Shown piece by piece: positions 30,345 through 32,346 of a stretch of 32,346 nucleotides of DNA. The position numbers and the translations under genes were made by a program. Under the pieces are notes generated by a model. It saw only the letters and a list, made by a program, of their open reading frames with translations. It was not told the origin of the DNA and did no database searches. The stretch is from positions 1 to 32,346 of the forward strand of contig CADBFP010000021.1 in the NCBI GenBank assembly GCA_902793995.1, read 5' to 3'. Source of the DNA: an uncultured Lachnospiraceae bacterium. GTDB lineage: Bacteria > Bacillota > Clostridia > Lachnospirales > Lachnospiraceae. How positions within the stretch are numbered: position 1 is the first letter of the stretch; the number at the start of each line of letters is the position of its first letter.

Positions 30345-30644
30345 ATGGAAGCAATCATCACAAGAGAAGAAGGTAAGGCCCTGGTGGCCATTGACGGACG
30401 GCTGGATACGGTGACCAGTGCGGAATTAAAGAATCAGCTGGAGGCGGCCGGTCTCGAAGGCATGGACCTGGAGCTGGACTTTTCCCGGGTGGAGTATATC
30501 TCCTCCGCAGGCCTGCGCCTTTTAGTCGCTTTGCAGAAGCAGGCCATGGCCGGCGGCACCAAATTGACGGTAAAAAACATTAACCGGGTGGTGCAGGAGG
30601 TCTTTAAAGTATCCGGCCTGAATAAAGCCATTACGGTCCTTTGA
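30345..30644 (+). CDS. STAS-domain anti-anti-sigma factor
   Basis: A 99-residue single-domain protein of the SpoIIAA/RsbV family. The phosphorylation-site loop is YISSAGLRLL, with Ser54 in the position phosphorylated by an anti-sigma kinase. Full family length. AGGAG lies 7 bases before the ATG. In known systems the unphosphorylated form binds the anti-sigma kinase and frees the sigma factor or other target, and a PP2C phosphatase restores it. The phosphatase gene starts 8 bases downstream. No anti-sigma kinase is in the window, so it must lie elsewhere if this is a sigma switch. Confidence 0.93.
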   Translation: MEAIITREEGKALVAIDGRLDTVTSAELKNQLEAAGLEGMDLELDFSRVEYISSAGLRLLVALQKQAMAGGTKLTVKNINRVVQEVFKVSGLNKAITVL

Positions 30645-30652
30645 GGCGCCCT

Positions 30653-32346
30653 ATGGGTTTCCCCATCCGCCGGAAGGTCTTTTTGTTGACGGTGGCTCTC
30701 TCCCTGGCCCTGATAGGGGCTGCCGTCTTTATTTCCTATGCCCTGTATTCCAACCGGGTTCGCCGGGATGTGGAGGAAGGTTGTAAAGGCGCGGCCGAAA
30801 ATATGGCGGTTGAGCTGGAAAACTATCATGCGGAGTTTATCATATCCATTCAGCAGCAGATTGATCAGCTTTATCAGGAAAATGTGGGGGAAATAGAGAA
30901 ATGGAGCGATGAGTTCGAGGATTTGGAAGAGCGGAATGCCTTTTTTGAAACCCTTACTGCCTCGGTTTTTCCTGCCAGGGGAAAGCTGGGGCTGTCCTAT
31001 GAAAAATCCGTATTTCTGGGAAATTACAACAATCTGCGGGCCATGCTAAATATCAGTTCCACCGGCGTGGGCATGCAGGATGCCCAGGTGTTTTACCTGG
31101 ACAGGCAGCGCCAATATATGGTGCATCTGGTTGACTCGGTGGCTTCCCAATCCCCTCTTCATCATCCCCCCGGCAGCATCAGTGAAATGGATGAGGATTT
31201 TATTACCCATTGTCTGGACAGGGATACGGCGGAAGCCTATACCGTATCGGATTATTTTTCCATGGCTGCCTGCCCTGTCCGGATTGAGGGGCTGAATGCG
31301 CCGGTATATATTATGTTTACGGATAATCTGGAGGAAGCCTATTCCCACCGGCAGGGCTTCATGTGGACCGTGGCCCTGGTGCTTTTGGGAAGCACCGCCC
31401 TGCTGGCATTGGTATATCTGCTCTTTGTAGACCGCTTTGTGGCGAAGAATATAGAAAAGCTTTCCTCCGCTACGGAGTCCTTTACGGCACAAATGGAAGA
31501 GAAAACCTCTTTACAGCCGGTGCCGGCCCAGGTGAAGACCCGGGACGAATTGGGGGCTTTGTCCGACCGCCTGGATCTGATGCAGAATAAGCTGGTGGAA
31601 TATGTGGAAACCATAGGGGAAAAGACGGCCCGGGAGGAAAGTATGCGGGCGGAGCTGAACCTGGCGGCCCGGATCCAGCGGGAGGCCCTGCCTCTCAGCG
31701 GCTTTGAAGCGGGAATCTTCCGCATAGACAGTTTTCTGAAGCCTGCCAAGGAGGTGGGCGGCGACCTGTATGATTATTTCCTGGTGGATGAGGATCATTT
31801 ATTCTTTGTAGTGGCTGATGTGTCCGGCAAAGGCGTGCCCGCAGCCCTGTTTATGATGCGGGGGAAGGAATTAATCAAGGCCCATGCGGGCGCCGGCCAT
31901 TCTCCGGGGGAGATTGCCGAAGCCGTGAACAAAGAGCTTTGCAAAGGCAATGAGGAGGGCCTCTTTATTACGGCTTTCTTCGGTCTGGCGGAGATTTCTA
32001 CCGGACGCCTGACCTACGCCCGGGCGGGGCATGAGCAGCCCTTCTTGATGCGGGGGGGAAAGGCAAAGCAGATCAGCGAGGAATCCAATTTCATGCTGGG
32101 GCTTTTTGACAACTTTGATTTCGCGGAAGACAGCCTGATGCTGGAAGCAGGAGACAGGCTGTTGGTCTTTACCGACGGCCTGAACGAGGGCATCAATCCC
32201 CGGCAGGAGGCCTTCGGTTACGAAAGGATTCAGACTGTTCTGGAAGAAAGCAGAGGGAATGCCCTGCCGGATCTGGTAGAGGCTCTGACCCGCTTTTCCG
32301 AAGGGGAAGAACAGTTTGATGATGTGACCCTGCTGCAGCTGTCGGT
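30653..32346 (+). CDS. Membrane PP2C (SpoIIE/RsbU-type) serine phosphatase, cut by window end
   Basis: An open frame of 564 codons without stop, running off the window. Residues 1-30 include a membrane helix (KVFLLTVALSLALIGAAVF); about 31-235 is a predicted outside sensor region; a second helix (about 240-265) is followed by a HAMP-like stretch and coiled linker with LAARIQREALPLSGF. The PP2C domain (about 345 to end) has its metal aspartates in GGDLYDYF (Asp371), ADVSGKG (Asp389), FTDGLNEG (Asp508) and FDDVTLLQL (Asp556/557), so only a few C-terminal residues may be missing. It starts 8 bases after the STAS stop, with TGAGG as ribosome site, and is expected to dephosphorylate that protein in response to an external signal. 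Confidence 0.9.
   Translation, partial: MGFPIRRKVFLLTVALSLALIGAAVFISYALYSNRVRRDVEEGCKGAAENMAVELENYHAEFIISIQQQIDQLYQENVGEIEKWSDEFEDLEERNAFFETLTASVFPARGKLGLSYEKSVFLGNYNNLRAMLNISSTGVGMQDAQVFYLDRQRQYMVHLVDSVASQSPLHHPPGSISEMDEDFITHCLDRDTAEAYTVSDYFSMAACPVRIEGLNAPVYIMFTDNLEEAYSHRQGFMWTVALVLLGSTALLALVYLLFVDRFVAKNIEKLSSATESFTAQMEEKTSLQPVPAQVKTRDELGALSDRLDLMQNKLVEYVETIGEKTAREESMRAELNLAARIQREALPLSGFEAGIFRIDSFLKPAKEVGGDLYDYFLVDEDHLFFVVADVSGKGVPAALFMMRGKELIKAHAGAGHSPGEIAEAVNKELCKGNEEGLFITAFFGLAEISTGRLTYARAGHEQPFLMRGGKAKQISEESNFMLGLFDNFDFAEDSLMLEAGDRLLVFTDGLNEGINPRQEAFGYERIQTVLEESRGNALPDLVEALTRFSEGEEQFDDVTLLQLS

Overview
The window looks like chromosome of an anaerobic member of the Firmicutes, probably class Clostridia. 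The evidence is a FeoA-FeoB fusion, a Zur/ZnuABC zinc operon, FtsX-type ABC permeases, a STAS/PP2C partner-switching pair, strong AGGAGG ribosome sites, sigma-A-like promoters and a C-A-T-C-A-T-R peptide synthetase of the type found in gut Clostridia. Genus cannot be told. Most of the window is visibly GC-rich; the stretch from about 10.0 to 14.5 kb is clearly more AT-rich.

Layout. 0.1-0.9 kb: a TetR-type regulator with its own promoter, palindrome and terminator. 0.9-4.3 kb (minus): feoAB fusion followed by a PAS-GGDEF diguanylate cyclase, from a near-consensus promoter. 4.3-5.2 kb (minus): a DMT/EamA permease closed by a strong hairpin terminator. 5.2-9.8 kb (minus): HD-domain protein, two FtsX-like permeases and an ABC ATPase, apparently one operon. 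10.0-14.6 kb (minus): two tandem accessory cassettes at a tRNA-Ala(CGC) gene. The intact tRNA lies at 14518-14590, and copies of its 3' end occur at 12325-12354 and 10013-10031. The inner cassette (12.35-14.5 kb) is an AbiEi/AbiEii-type toxin-antitoxin operon. The outer cassette (10.0-12.3 kb) is an AbiEi-like gene, a remnant of another AbiEi tail, a RhuM-family gene and a small winged-helix ORF that runs through the displaced tRNA end. Neither cassette carries an integrase. 14.7-15.7 kb: a ROK sugar kinase. 15.7-20.3 kb: zur-znuA-znuC-znuB followed by an S66 LD-carboxypeptidase lipoprotein, behind two Fur-superfamily 7-1-7 boxes. 20.3-21.6 kb (minus): thyA-folA. 21.7-30.1 kb: an AEC-family permease and a 2,419-residue bimodular NRPS with a terminal reductase domain. 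30.3 kb to the edge: a STAS anti-anti-sigma factor and a membrane PP2C phosphatase cut by the window end.

How it works together. Metal homeostasis has two units: iron(II) uptake tied to c-di-GMP synthesis, and zinc uptake under a Zur-like repressor. The NRPS is predicted to make an N-capped dipeptide released reductively as an aldehyde, which could cyclise to a pyrazinone or act as a protease inhibitor; the AEC permease just upstream could move a substrate or the product. The tRNA-Ala site has collected att-bounded cassettes with toxin-antitoxin-like genes. The most unusual item is the outer cassette, in which RhuM sits where an AbiE toxin would be expected, behind an AbiEi-like gene and two operator-like inverted repeats. 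Small palindromic repeats (four copies of a 23-24 bp REP-like element and two copies of a GGGACAGGTCC hairpin) are scattered between operons.
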